From the NCBI GenBank assembly GCA_964514395.1, contig CAZEQK010000072.1, positions 1 through 9,300 of the forward strand: a stretch of 9,300 bases of DNA. Reading direction: 5' to 3'. A program made the translations under genes and the position numbers. The notes beneath the pieces are model-generated. The model did not search any database. It was not told the DNA's origin and was given only the letters and a program-made list of their open reading frames with translations. This DNA comes from CAZEQK01 sp964514395 (GTDB lineage: Bacteria; Bacillota; Bacilli; Tepidibacillales; Tepidibacillaceae). This document shows, one piece after another, positions 1-6,086 of this stretch; position 1 is the stretch's first letter, and each line of letters opens with the position of its first letter.

Positions 1-38
1 TTATAATATTTAAATCATTTTTTTCCATTGCTTATGTA

Positions 39-497
39 TTACTGATTTATTTTTGCAATACCAATTGCAAAATGTTTAGACAATATAGTTTCTATATTTT
101 CTACTTGCCCTTCATCACATTTAATCATTAGAAAAACCTCAGTTACTGTTTTTTTTAATTTTTTTTGTTTTATTTTTCTTTTGTTTATTAAATAATCTAT
201 TATAACACCTATTGATCCGCCAACGACAAGACCAATCAGTCCCCAAATAATAGGGCCCATTTTCCATTCAAACCCATAGATAACTCCAAAAACAGAGAGT
301 ATTAATGCCATGATAGCTGCACCATCAAATAAACCAACCCCATCAGATCGATCAATGCTATCAAATAGCTTCCTTTGAGACAATACCTGTTTAAGTGGTG
401 TTGCAAATATATTTTCTTTTTTTATACCATTATGTTCTAAATCATTTATTGCTAATTCAAGATAATTTGATTGGGTAAAAGACGTAATAACATACAT
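39..497 (-). CDS. small two-helix membrane protein with glycine-zipper-like segment, unknown function
   Basis: A 152-residue protein I cannot name. The N-terminal ~50 residues look like a small alpha/beta domain (beta strand YVITSF, then an amphipathic helix). Two hydrophobic segments follow (about 58-76 and 81-104); the second carries regularly spaced glycines (G81, G86, G89, G93, G97), as in glycine-zipper helices. A basic patch (about 105-116) and a C-terminal alpha/beta stretch (EVFLMIKCDE) come next. The architecture recalls small Bacillus stress-type membrane proteins, but that is resemblance, not identification. The ATG is preceded by AGGTGA, which sits in the 12-nt gap after the stop of the upstream membrane gene, so the two are probably co-transcribed and translationally coupled. 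It is the last gene of the pair; no terminator is visible in the 38 bases left at the window edge. Confidence 0.75.
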   Translation of the reverse strand: MYVITSFTQSNYLELAINDLEHNGIKKENIFATPLKQVLSQRKLFDSIDRSDGVGLFDGAAIMALILSVFGVIYGFEWKMGPIIWGLIGLVVGGSIGVIIDYLINKRKIKQKKLKKTVTEVFLMIKCDEGQVENIETILSKHFAIGIAKINQ

Positions 498-509
498 TGG
501 TTCACCTAC

Positions 510-1283
510 TTATATAGGAAATTCAAAATTCGCATTTTGATAATTTTCTTCTAAATATTGTGTTTGTTCTTCATTAAATAGACGATTATACTCCACTGTT
601 AATCTGTATGCATCATACACTGCATAGAGATAGATGGATGGTAAAAACAAGAACCATTCTGGATCTATTACACTAACTGCCATACTAAATTCACCTAATA
701 CCGTATAATGAATCGCCACAAGTGCTCTTGAAAAATAAATAGAAGCAATAGACCAAATAGATAGAAAAAAGCCTGTAGGTATTCGGTGGACATATAAATG
801 TCCTAGCCCAGGGATAAATAAGGACCAAATGATTGAATTGAATGGTCTTCGCTTTTGTAAAAAATTTATGGAGATAGAATCTAACCGATAAGAAACTATT
901 TTCACGTTTTCTCTTTCCACTAAGGGTATCAATTTATTTATTTCGACACTAGAAAGATAACTATCCCAGATACTTGAGATATAGATAGGTAAATAGATGG
1001 CTAACCATCTTATATCAACTACTTCCTTTGCTAGCTCGAATTTTCCTGTAAAGGAATAGATGATAGCCATATTTAAATTGGTATTTATATTAATGAAAAA
1101 CTCCCAAATAAAAAGGATAATACCCCTAAAATACATCCCGAGCATCATATGTCCTAAACCTGGGAAGGAAACGGACCACCAAGCAGGTATTAATGGATTT
1201 GTTTTATGAATTAAATTCAAGTTATAGGATGTTAAGTATGATTTATAGCGTCGATATCTACTAGAAACGTTATTACTGTCCAT
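510..1283 (-). CDS. polytopic membrane protein made of two tandem copies of a PGLGH-motif unit
   Basis: A 257-residue integral membrane protein of unknown function. Residues 36-118 and 153-235 are two copies of one unit that align without gaps at an offset of 117. Both have a conserved Trp (36/153), a PGLGH motif (41-45/158-162), then Trp (60/177), Gly (80/197), Asp-x-x-Trp (90-93/207-210), Asp-x-Tyr (107-109/224-226) and Glu-x-Asn-x-Leu near the end. The PGxGH-type motif after a hydrophobic helix recalls TM2/DUF5683-like small membrane domains. Each unit has about three hydrophobic segments. The ATG at 1281-1283 has a good ribosome site (AAGGAG) 7 nt upstream. A sigma-A-like promoter lies about 45-75 bases upstream, and the gene for the two-helix membrane protein follows 12 nt after its stop. 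Being a membrane protein is clear; the function is not. Confidence 0.8.
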   Translation of the reverse strand: MDSNNVSSRYRRYKSYLTSYNLNLIHKTNPLIPAWWSVSFPGLGHMMLGMYFRGIILFIWEFFININTNLNMAIIYSFTGKFELAKEVVDIRWLAIYLPIYISSIWDSYLSSVEINKLIPLVERENVKIVSYRLDSISINFLQKRRPFNSIIWSLFIPGLGHLYVHRIPTGFFLSIWSIASIYFSRALVAIHYTVLGEFSMAVSVIDPEWFLFLPSIYLYAVYDAYRLTVEYNRLFNEEQTQYLEENYQNANFEFPI

Positions 1284-1329
1284 TAGCTTCTCCTTATATA
1301 ATAAACTTTATTTTATATTTTTTACAGTT

Positions 1330-1358
1330 ATTGTAATGTTAGTTATACCCATATTCAA
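1330..1358 (-). promoter_or_regulatory. sigma-A-like promoter for the membrane-protein operon
   Basis: On the minus strand, TTGAAT (1353-1358) and TACAAT (1330-1335) are separated by exactly 17 bases, upstream of the duplicated membrane protein gene. This is a good match to the Bacillus vegetative consensus (-35 4/6, -10 5/6). A GGGTAT string inside the spacer resembles a sigma-B -10, but no well-placed -35 partner was found. Confidence 0.5.
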
Positions 1359-1414
1359 TAATTTTATAAAGCAAATTTAATAAAATAGGTCCTTAATCCT
1401 ACTCCTAGATAAAT

Positions 1415-1449
1415 ATTAAAAGCCCATTAGCTAAGTAACTAATGGGCTT
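1415..1449 (-). terminator. hairpin terminator of the UGA-interrupted thioredoxin-like gene
   Basis: Perfect 11-bp inverted repeat (1420-1430 with 1439-1449, 8-nt loop) starting 11 bases after the TGA stop of the minus-strand gene. In that direction it is followed by TTTTAATATTT, a moderate U tract. No comparable T run exists on the other side, so it serves the minus-strand gene. Confidence 0.65.
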
Positions 1450-1460
1450 CATCATTTTAT

Positions 1461-1853
1461 TCACGCTGTTCTTATCTTTATTATTTTATCTATAACAAGT
1501 TCAATATTTCCTAGTGTTTTTTCTTCGTTTATTAAGTATCCATTATAATACATTGCACTATGCCTCATATTGTATATGGATTTTAAAAATTGTCTAATTG
1601 AAAGATCTCTTTTAATTACGTGACTCAGAAAATAAAATACAATAGTTAAAATATTACGAGGATCTACATAGTTAATGGTTACTTCGTTTCCAAATGTTTC
1701 TCTTATTTTTCTATAATAATCACCTAATCTGTCCATATTAGACCGATCAAGCTTAAATTCATGCTTTACGCTGATGAAACCTTCATCAGAAAGTCCTCCA
1801 CATCATCCACTACCAACTTCAGGGGAATTACGAATAATAATAATTTCTTCCAC
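1461..1853 (-). CDS. thioredoxin-like protein with in-frame UGA, putative selenoprotein (Sec17-Cys18)
   Basis: Read from GTG (1851-1853) with TGA at codon 17 (1803-1805) taken as selenocysteine, the frame gives a 130-residue protein. The GTG has a strong AGGAGG site 9 nt upstream (1863-1868). Order of elements: beta strand EEIIIIRNS, redox-like motif G-S-G-Sec-C-G-G (14-20), beta strand VTINYVDPRN, helical middle, strand SAMYYNGYLI, C-terminal helix. That is a plausible thioredoxin-like fold. The 91-residue ATG ORF inside it (1461-1736) has no Shine-Dalgarno before its ATG, so it is unlikely to be a separate gene. Protein-like sequence continues in one frame on both sides of the UGA, and a SECIS-like hairpin sits at the right distance. 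The final stop is also TGA, with two more in-frame TGAs just beyond. The promoter carries a Fur-like operator. The alternative is a nonsense mutation of a Cys codon (TGT/TGC to TGA). No selA/selB/selD lies in this window to settle it. Confidence 0.7.
1764..1793 (-). promoter_or_regulatory. putative bacterial SECIS element
   Basis: In the minus-strand mRNA, CUGAUGAA and UUCAUCAG form a perfect 8-bp stem around a GGU loop (1771-1789). An outer CUUU/AAAG pairing across a 3-nt bulge extends it to 1764-1793. The loop Gs start 21 nt after the in-frame UGA. Known bacterial SECIS elements lie inside the coding region just 3' of the UGA, with a small apical loop containing an early G; in E. coli fdhF the loop contains AGGU, as this one does if the closing A-U pair opens. 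The bulged U of the fdhF stem is not obvious here. Inference from structure and position only. Confidence 0.6.
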
Positions 1854-1924
1854 TAATACATACCTCCTCACAAATATTTAGTCATATTGGTTTTTGAATA
1901 ATTCTGAAATTTAATATTAAAATC

Positions 1925-1953
1925 ATAGTATCATTAATGATAATCATTTTCAA
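1925..1953 (-). promoter_or_regulatory. sigma-A promoter with embedded Fur box
   Basis: On the minus strand, TTGAAA (1948-1953) and TACTAT (1925-1930) are separated by exactly 17 bases, 72 bases upstream of the GTG start. The spacer and -35 are covered by TGATAATCATTTTCA (1938-1952, plus-strand reading), which matches the Bacillus 7-1-7 Fur box TGATAATnATTATCA at 13 of the 14 defined positions. About 16 of 19 positions fit the classical 19-bp Fur consensus. Fur bound here would block RNA polymerase, which predicts induction of the gene on iron limitation. It does not look like a PerR or Zur box, since the TTATAAT and TCGTAAT cores are absent. Confidence 0.6.
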
Positions 1954-2088
1954 CTATACCTATACCATTATATAACCATGTAAATATTATTAATCGACAG
2001 ACTAACAGACCTATCATCCTCAGCAGGGTTAAAAAATCATACATAATTTAAATATATAAGAAGCACAATATATGTTGAGGTGATAACA

Positions 2089-2244
2089 ATGGATAAAAAC
2101 AATAAAAACAACACAGATAAGAAAAAAGGTTATATTGAACCAAGATCTAAAAAAAATGTTCCCAGTAATTATCAAAGTCAATTAGTAGGTAACATTGACA
2201 ATCTTCACGAGAATGCTGACTCCATTGACAGTAAGGAAGAATAA
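2089..2244 (+). CDS. small hydrophilic protein, 51 residues, unknown
   Basis: An ATG ORF with a good ribosome site (GAGGTGAT, 2077-2084, 4 nt before the ATG) and a TAA stop. The product is very polar: a Lys/Asn-rich N-terminus (MDKNNKNN), the central stretch GYIEPRSKKNVPSNYQSQL, and an acidic tail ending DSKEE. It has no cysteine, tryptophan or hydrophobic segment. The composition resembles small cytosolic or spore-associated Bacillus proteins, but I do not recognise the family and see no convincing sporulation promoter. It lies alone between the divergent UGA-containing gene and cstA, and is followed by an inverted repeat. The ribosome site and clean frame argue for a real gene. Confidence 0.6.
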   Translation: MDKNNKNNTDKKKGYIEPRSKKNVPSNYQSQLVGNIDNLHENADSIDSKEE

Positions 2245-2254
2245 TTAATATTAC

Positions 2255-2286
2255 ATACAATTTAATATAAAAAGATTAAATTGTAT
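2255..2286. repeat. perfect inverted repeat between the small ORF and cstA
   Basis: Two 12-base arms, ATACAATTTAAT (2255-2266) and ATTAAATTGTAT (2275-2286), are exact reverse complements around an 8-base A-rich loop. It begins 11 bases after the stop of the 51-residue ORF. No T run follows on the plus strand, so it is a poor terminator. It may be an operator for cstA: TTGTAT in the right arm is 17 bases from TATGTT, a weak candidate -35/-10 pair. Confidence 0.55.
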
Positions 2287-2387
2287 AGAAATATTAAAAA
2301 TAATATGTTAACATTTAATAAATAAATTATTCTAAACTATTATAATGTTGAGAATATTTATTTTATTTTAAAAAAGGAGGACATTAA

Positions 2388-4124
2388 ATGAATGCTATTT
2401 TAGTAGCAATATTAGGTTTAATAGCTTTTTATTTGGGTTACCGGTACTATTCAAGATTTATCGCTGAAAAAATTTACCGATTAGACCCAAATTATGTAAC
2501 ACCTGCTCATCAGTTTAATGATGGCATTGATTATGTACCAACAAATAAGTCAGTATTATTTGGACACCATTTTACATCAGTAGCTGGAGCAGCACCTATT
2601 GTTGGTCCTGCAATCGCCGTTTACTGGGGATGGTTACCAGCTGTATTATGGATTGTATTTGGTACCATATTTGCAGCCGGTGTTCATGATTTTGGTACAC
2701 TTGTTGTATCAAACCGTTTTAAAGGACAATCCATTGGTACATTAGCTAGTCGTATCATTGGAAAACGTGCAAAGATCTTATTCTTATTCATTATTTTAAT
2801 CTTGTTATTAATGGTTAATGCAGTATTTGCATGGGTTATCTCAAAACTGTTTATCGCTTTCCCATCTAGTGTATTTCCTGTATTAATTCAAATTCCATTA
2901 GCGGTTTGGATTGGTTATACCGTTTATAAGAAAACTGGTAATTTATTATTACCTTCTATTATCGCTTTAGCTGTCATGTATGCAGCCGCTGTCGTTTCTA
3001 GTCAGTTCTCCTTCCTACAGCTTGATGCAGTTAGTTGGTTTGGCGGAGAGCATTCAACATGGATGTTTGGCTTAAATGGTGTAGAAATGGCATTTTTCTT
3101 TTGGATTATCTTCTTGATGGTCTATGTATACGTAGCTTCAACCTTACCTGTTTGGTTGTTATTACAACCACGTGATTACATTAATTCACATCAACTAATT
3201 GTTGGTTTAGGAATACTTTATTTAGGACTTATTTTTTCAAATCCAACGATTACAGCACCAGCAATAAATCCACATGCTACTGACGTATCGTGGTTCCCGC
3301 TATTATTTATTACAATCGCCTGTGGTGCGATATCAGGTTTCCATGGTTTGGTATCATCTGGTACAACCTCTAAGCAATTAGATAAGGAAACTGATGCTAG
3401 GTTTGTTGGTTATCTTGGTTCTATTGGAGAAGGTACTTTAGCATTAATTTCTGCTATTGCTGTTGTAACTGCTTTCTCTACACAGGGTGAATTCCTGCAA
3501 AAATTTTCAAGCTTTAAAGCAGCTGGTGGTATTGGATTAGGAGCATTTGTTCAGGGTGCTGCTAAATTAGCTGAAGGAATTGCAATTCCAAGTAATGTTG
3601 CAACCACAATCGTATCTGTTATTATTGTTAGCTTTGCGGCAACAACATTAGATACGTCTGTTCGTTTATTACGATATATCATTGCTGAATTAGGTAAAGA
3701 GTATAAGCTCAATTTCTTAACTAGAACTCATGTAGCAACAACAATTGCTGTTGTATCAAGTGCTGCTTTAGTTCTATTACCTCAAGGACCAAAAGGATTT
3801 GGCTCAGGTGGATATCTGCTATGGCCATTATTTGGTACATCTAACCAATTATTAGCAGGTATTAGTTTACTAATCGTCTCTATTTGGTTGAAAAAACAGG
3901 GTAGAAATTATTTATATACTCTAATTCCTATGATATTCCTGCTGTTTATGACCATATGGGCGATGACTAGTCAGGTATTCTTCCAATGGATGAGTGGACC
4001 TAATTCTAACTTGCTTCTTTTCATGTTTGGAGCAATTATTCTTGGCTTTGCTATTTGGATTTTAATTGAAGCTATCTCTTCATTTTTGAAGAATAATGCT
4101 GATCTTGATGCAGAATTAGAATAA
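2388..4124 (+). CDS. cstA: CstA-family carbon starvation protein / small-metabolite transporter
   Basis: A 578-residue polytopic inner-membrane protein of the CstA/BtsT family, whose E. coli members import peptides and pyruvate with a small partner protein. Family signatures are clear: FNDGIDYVPTNK (about 43-54) followed by LFGHHFTSVAGAAPIVGPAI, then WLPAVLWIVFGTIF, VHDFGTLVVS, GFHGLVSSGTTSKQ in the middle and a C-terminal LLWPLFGTSNQLLAG. I estimate over a dozen hydrophobic segments. It is shorter than E. coli CstA (about 700 residues) and close to Gram-positive members (about 600), which lack the long C-terminal extension, so it looks complete. The ATG has an excellent site (AAAGGAGG, 2373-2380, 7 nt upstream). 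It heads a cassette: the CC-tailed small protein starts 20 nt after its stop. The substrate here cannot be read from sequence. Confidence 0.93.
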   Translation: MNAILVAILGLIAFYLGYRYYSRFIAEKIYRLDPNYVTPAHQFNDGIDYVPTNKSVLFGHHFTSVAGAAPIVGPAIAVYWGWLPAVLWIVFGTIFAAGVHDFGTLVVSNRFKGQSIGTLASRIIGKRAKILFLFIILILLLMVNAVFAWVISKLFIAFPSSVFPVLIQIPLAVWIGYTVYKKTGNLLLPSIIALAVMYAAAVVSSQFSFLQLDAVSWFGGEHSTWMFGLNGVEMAFFFWIIFLMVYVYVASTLPVWLLLQPRDYINSHQLIVGLGILYLGLIFSNPTITAPAINPHATDVSWFPLLFITIACGAISGFHGLVSSGTTSKQLDKETDARFVGYLGSIGEGTLALISAIAVVTAFSTQGEFLQKFSSFKAAGGIGLGAFVQGAAKLAEGIAIPSNVATTIVSVIIVSFAATTLDTSVRLLRYIIAELGKEYKLNFLTRTHVATTIAVVSSAALVLLPQGPKGFGSGGYLLWPLFGTSNQLLAGISLLIVSIWLKKQGRNYLYTLIPMIFLLFMTIWAMTSQVFFQWMSGPNSNLLLFMFGAIILGFAIWILIEAISSFLKNNADLDAELE

Positions 4125-4144
4125 ATAAAGGGAGGGATTTGGTT

Positions 4145-4414
4145 ATGTCAGAAAATGAGAAGCTTACTTTTAAAAAAATAAAGGAATTCTATGAAGAAAT
4201 TTTCATGGTACCATATCGTTCTGCCATTAAGAGAGAAATTAGAGATACGGACGATTTGTTCATTTTACTTCTATTTTCTGAAATGCTTGGCATCCCAAAT
4301 CCCGTCTCTTATTATACGCTTGAGCTTTATCCTGTAATGTATGAAAAATTTCATGATTGGCACACTCGTATGGGTATGGATAAATCTCCTCTAGAAGGTT
4401 TCAAGTGCTGTTAA
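4145..4414 (+). CDS. small CstA-associated protein ending in Cys-Cys (cory-CC-star type)
   Basis: An 89-residue soluble, mostly helical protein (FKKIKEFYEEIFMVPYRSA, then an acidic RDTDD, then LFSEMLGIPNPVSYY, then FHDWHTRMGM) that ends in GFKCC directly before TAA. ATG at 4145 is chosen over the in-frame TTG at 4139 because GGAGG (4131-4135) is 9 nt from the ATG but only 3 nt from the TTG. From memory, NCBI uses the name cory-CC-star for a family with this C-terminus; I could not check this. Known parallel: E. coli cstA and btsT are each followed by a small gene (ybdD, yjiX) whose product also ends in Cys-Cys, although the bodies do not look alike. By position and tail, this is probably the accessory subunit of the adjacent CstA carrier. 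It lies between cstA and the ATPase in the same operon. Confidence 0.8.
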   Translation: MSENEKLTFKKIKEFYEEIFMVPYRSAIKREIRDTDDLFILLLFSEMLGIPNPVSYYTLELYPVMYEKFHDWHTRMGMDKSPLEGFKCC

Positions 4415-4457
4415 TGGTAAATTTCACGAATAGAGAGATTTTAAGGAGAGATAAATA

Positions 4458-5399
4458 ATGGACCCTTATTTGCATAAAAAAATTGTTTTTTTCGGAGGTA
4501 AAGGAGGAGTTGGCAAATCTACAATGTCCTCTGCCTTTGCTTGGGCAGTTGCTAAAAAAGGGAAAAAAGCTTTATTGATTTCGACTGACCCTGCTCATAA
4601 TCTTGGTGATATTTTTCAAACATCTATTGGTGGTAAAGGAAAAAAGGTAGAAGACAATCTTTGGATTGTTGAAATAGATCCTCATCAGGAATCTCATCGA
4701 TATATTGATGAAGTTAAAAATAATCTTAAACAAGTTGTTCATGCGAAAATGATTGATGAGATCAACCGTCAAGTGGATATTGCAAGTGTCTCTCCAGGAG
4801 CTGAGGAAGCTGCTCTGTTTGATAAAATCGTTGATATTATACGTGAGAAAAGAGTGGAGTATGATATCATTGTGTTTGATACTGCGCCAACAGGGCATAC
4901 GATACGTTTATTATCTCTTCCTGAGCTTATGGGGGCTTGGATTGATGGAATGATTAATAAAAGGGAAAAAATTAATAAAGATTTTAAATTATGGATGGAT
5001 GACGCACACCCGATAGAAGATCCTATTTATAAAATTTTAAATAAGAGAAAAGAAAAATTCGCCGAAGCTCGTGAAGTGTTAATGAACCCAAAAGAAACAT
5101 CTTTTGTTTTCGTATTAACTCCTGAATTTTTACCTATTGTAGAAACGGGTAAAGCGATAAAAACATTAGGTAAACATAAAATACCAGTGGAGAATATTAT
5201 AGTGAATAAAATACTTCCTGAAATCGTTGAAGGGTCGTTTTTCATGAAGCGTAAGGCTCAGGAAAGAAAATATATTAAAGAATTAGAAGACCAATTTAAG
5301 AAGCAAAGGATATTAAAAATAAATATGCTAGAAGAAGATATTTCTTCTCGTCAAGCACTTGAACATATTGTAGATCAGCTTGTAGAAGCTCTATCTTAA
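4458..5399 (+). CDS. ArsA/GET3/TRC40-family ATPase without cysteines
   Basis: A 313-residue soluble ATPase of the deviant Walker A (SIMIBI) class. The P-loop GGKGGVGKST spans 13-22, with the signature Lys15. Switch I is DPAHNLGDIF (44-53), a PGAEEA segment is at 113-118, switch II is DTAPTGHT (141-148), and a VNKILPE adenine-binding-type segment lies near 250. Such ATPases dimerise on ATP and drive membrane partners or deliver membrane proteins. The protein contains no cysteine at all, so it lacks both the As(III)-binding cysteines of ArsA and the zinc CxxC of eukaryotic Get3; an arsenite-pump role is therefore unlikely and no arsB or arsR is nearby. AAGGAGAG is 7 nt before the ATG, and the gene starts 43 nt after the CC-tailed protein, so all three genes are probably one transcript ending at the terminator just downstream. 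The likely role is energising or assembling the CstA-type carrier, an inference from context. Confidence 0.88.
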   Translation: MDPYLHKKIVFFGGKGGVGKSTMSSAFAWAVAKKGKKALLISTDPAHNLGDIFQTSIGGKGKKVEDNLWIVEIDPHQESHRYIDEVKNNLKQVVHAKMIDEINRQVDIASVSPGAEEAALFDKIVDIIREKRVEYDIIVFDTAPTGHTIRLLSLPELMGAWIDGMINKREKINKDFKLWMDDAHPIEDPIYKILNKRKEKFAEAREVLMNPKETSFVFVLTPEFLPIVETGKAIKTLGKHKIPVENIIVNKILPEIVEGSFFMKRKAQERKYIKELEDQFKKQRILKINMLEEDISSRQALEHIVDQLVEALS

Positions 5400-5419
5400 A
5401 CATAAAATAGTCTAGATTA

Positions 5420-5460
5420 AAAAAGAAGAAGTGAGGTTACTTCTTCTTTTTTTTTGTTTT
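5420..5460 (+). terminator. strong bidirectional terminator after the cstA cassette
   Basis: AAAAAGAAGAAGT (5420-5432) pairs perfectly with ACTTCTTCTTTTT (5439-5451) around a 6-nt loop, followed by TTTTT on the plus strand. On the minus strand the hairpin also ends in a T run, so it can stop the converging secreted-repeat gene as well. It begins 21 bases after the ATPase stop. Confidence 0.85.
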
Positions 5461-5474
5461 ATGACTCTGTTATG

Positions 5475-5884
5475 CTATCCTTTAATATCTATTGCTAAAT
5501 CGATCTGCTCCTGCTGTAGTTTTTCTTGTTTCGTTTTCTCGATCGTCTTCTTTATTAATGCAATAGCATCTTCCTCATTTAAACCTTTAACATCAAGTCC
5601 TAAAGTTTTAGCTACCTGTTGAATTCTTTCTTGTTTTTTTTGTTGTTGTTTCTCTTTTATTAACGCTTTCGCATCCTTTAATTCTAGACCTGTAATATCT
5701 ACACCTAACTTTTCAGCTAGCTGCTTTAATTTTTCCTGTGCATTATGTAATCTTTGTTCCTTTGTTAGCACATTTTGTGTTGACTAGTATCCTGCCCAGA
5801 GTTCCCCTGTGTAGATTCAGCAAAAACACTTGTCCCTGATAACAATAATAAAGCAACCAAACTAATTGTAATTAACTTTTTCAA
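5475..5884 (-). pseudogene. secreted 35-residue-repeat protein (YckD-like), frameshifted
   Basis: The start is TTG at 5882-5884, with GGAG (5893-5896) 8 nt upstream. The first frame encodes a classic signal peptide: MKKLITIS, a leucine-rich core, cleavage after VFA at residue 22. It runs to TAA at 5765-5767. The second frame, from about 5771 to TAG at 5475, encodes 98 residues with no start codon preceded by a ribosome site. It holds three copies of a 35-residue unit (from residues 14, 49 and 84) built on the pattern QQxAKxLGxDxxGLxxxDAxALIKK with charged helical linkers; the third stops right after its DIKG. Adding one A to the run at 5773-5776 joins the frames into about 136 residues. The unit recalls YckD-type secreted Bacillus proteins of unknown function. 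Either a sequencing indel in the A run, a recent mutation or slippage could explain the break. Confidence 0.7.
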
Positions 5885-6086
5885 ATCATCAACTCCATTT
5901 CATCCTTTATTTGTGTGTTGCCCTTTCATTTATTATAAAAAACTTATTTAGAAGAATCGTAAAAAATTGTGAAATAATTGTGTGAAAAAATCATCAATTT
6001 TTATCTTTTTAAAAGCTACTTAAATTAATTTATAGTACAATAGAAAATAAATAGTTCTCTATAAAAAAACATCGGGGGTCTAGTCA

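Noticed and set aside
1345..1372. Sigma-B promoter for the membrane operon (GGGTAT)
   Set aside because: No properly spaced GTTTAA-like -35; the overlapping TTGAAT-17-TACAAT sigma-A pair is better.
1461..1736. Stand-alone 91-residue protein starting at ATG 1736
   Set aside because: No Shine-Dalgarno precedes that ATG, and the same frame continues 39 codons upstream to a GTG with a strong site, interrupted only by one TGA.
4406..4414. A Sec codon or readthrough at the end of the CC-tailed protein
   Set aside because: The codons are TGC TGT TAA; the stop is not UGA.
4572..4898. Antisense ORF within the ATPase gene
   Set aside because: Lies wholly opposite a well-supported conserved gene and has no recognisable family; other overlapping frames at 4753-4953 and 5027-5245 were dropped for the same reason.
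4458..5399. Arsenic resistance determinant
   Set aside because: The ATPase has no cysteines and there is no arsB, arsR, arsC or arsD nearby; the partners are cstA and the CC-tailed protein.
5431..5622. Plus-strand ORF opposite the repeat protein
   Set aside because: Starts inside the terminator hairpin, and its Phe/Ser/Cys-rich sequence is the reverse of Lys/Glu/Gln-rich repeats.
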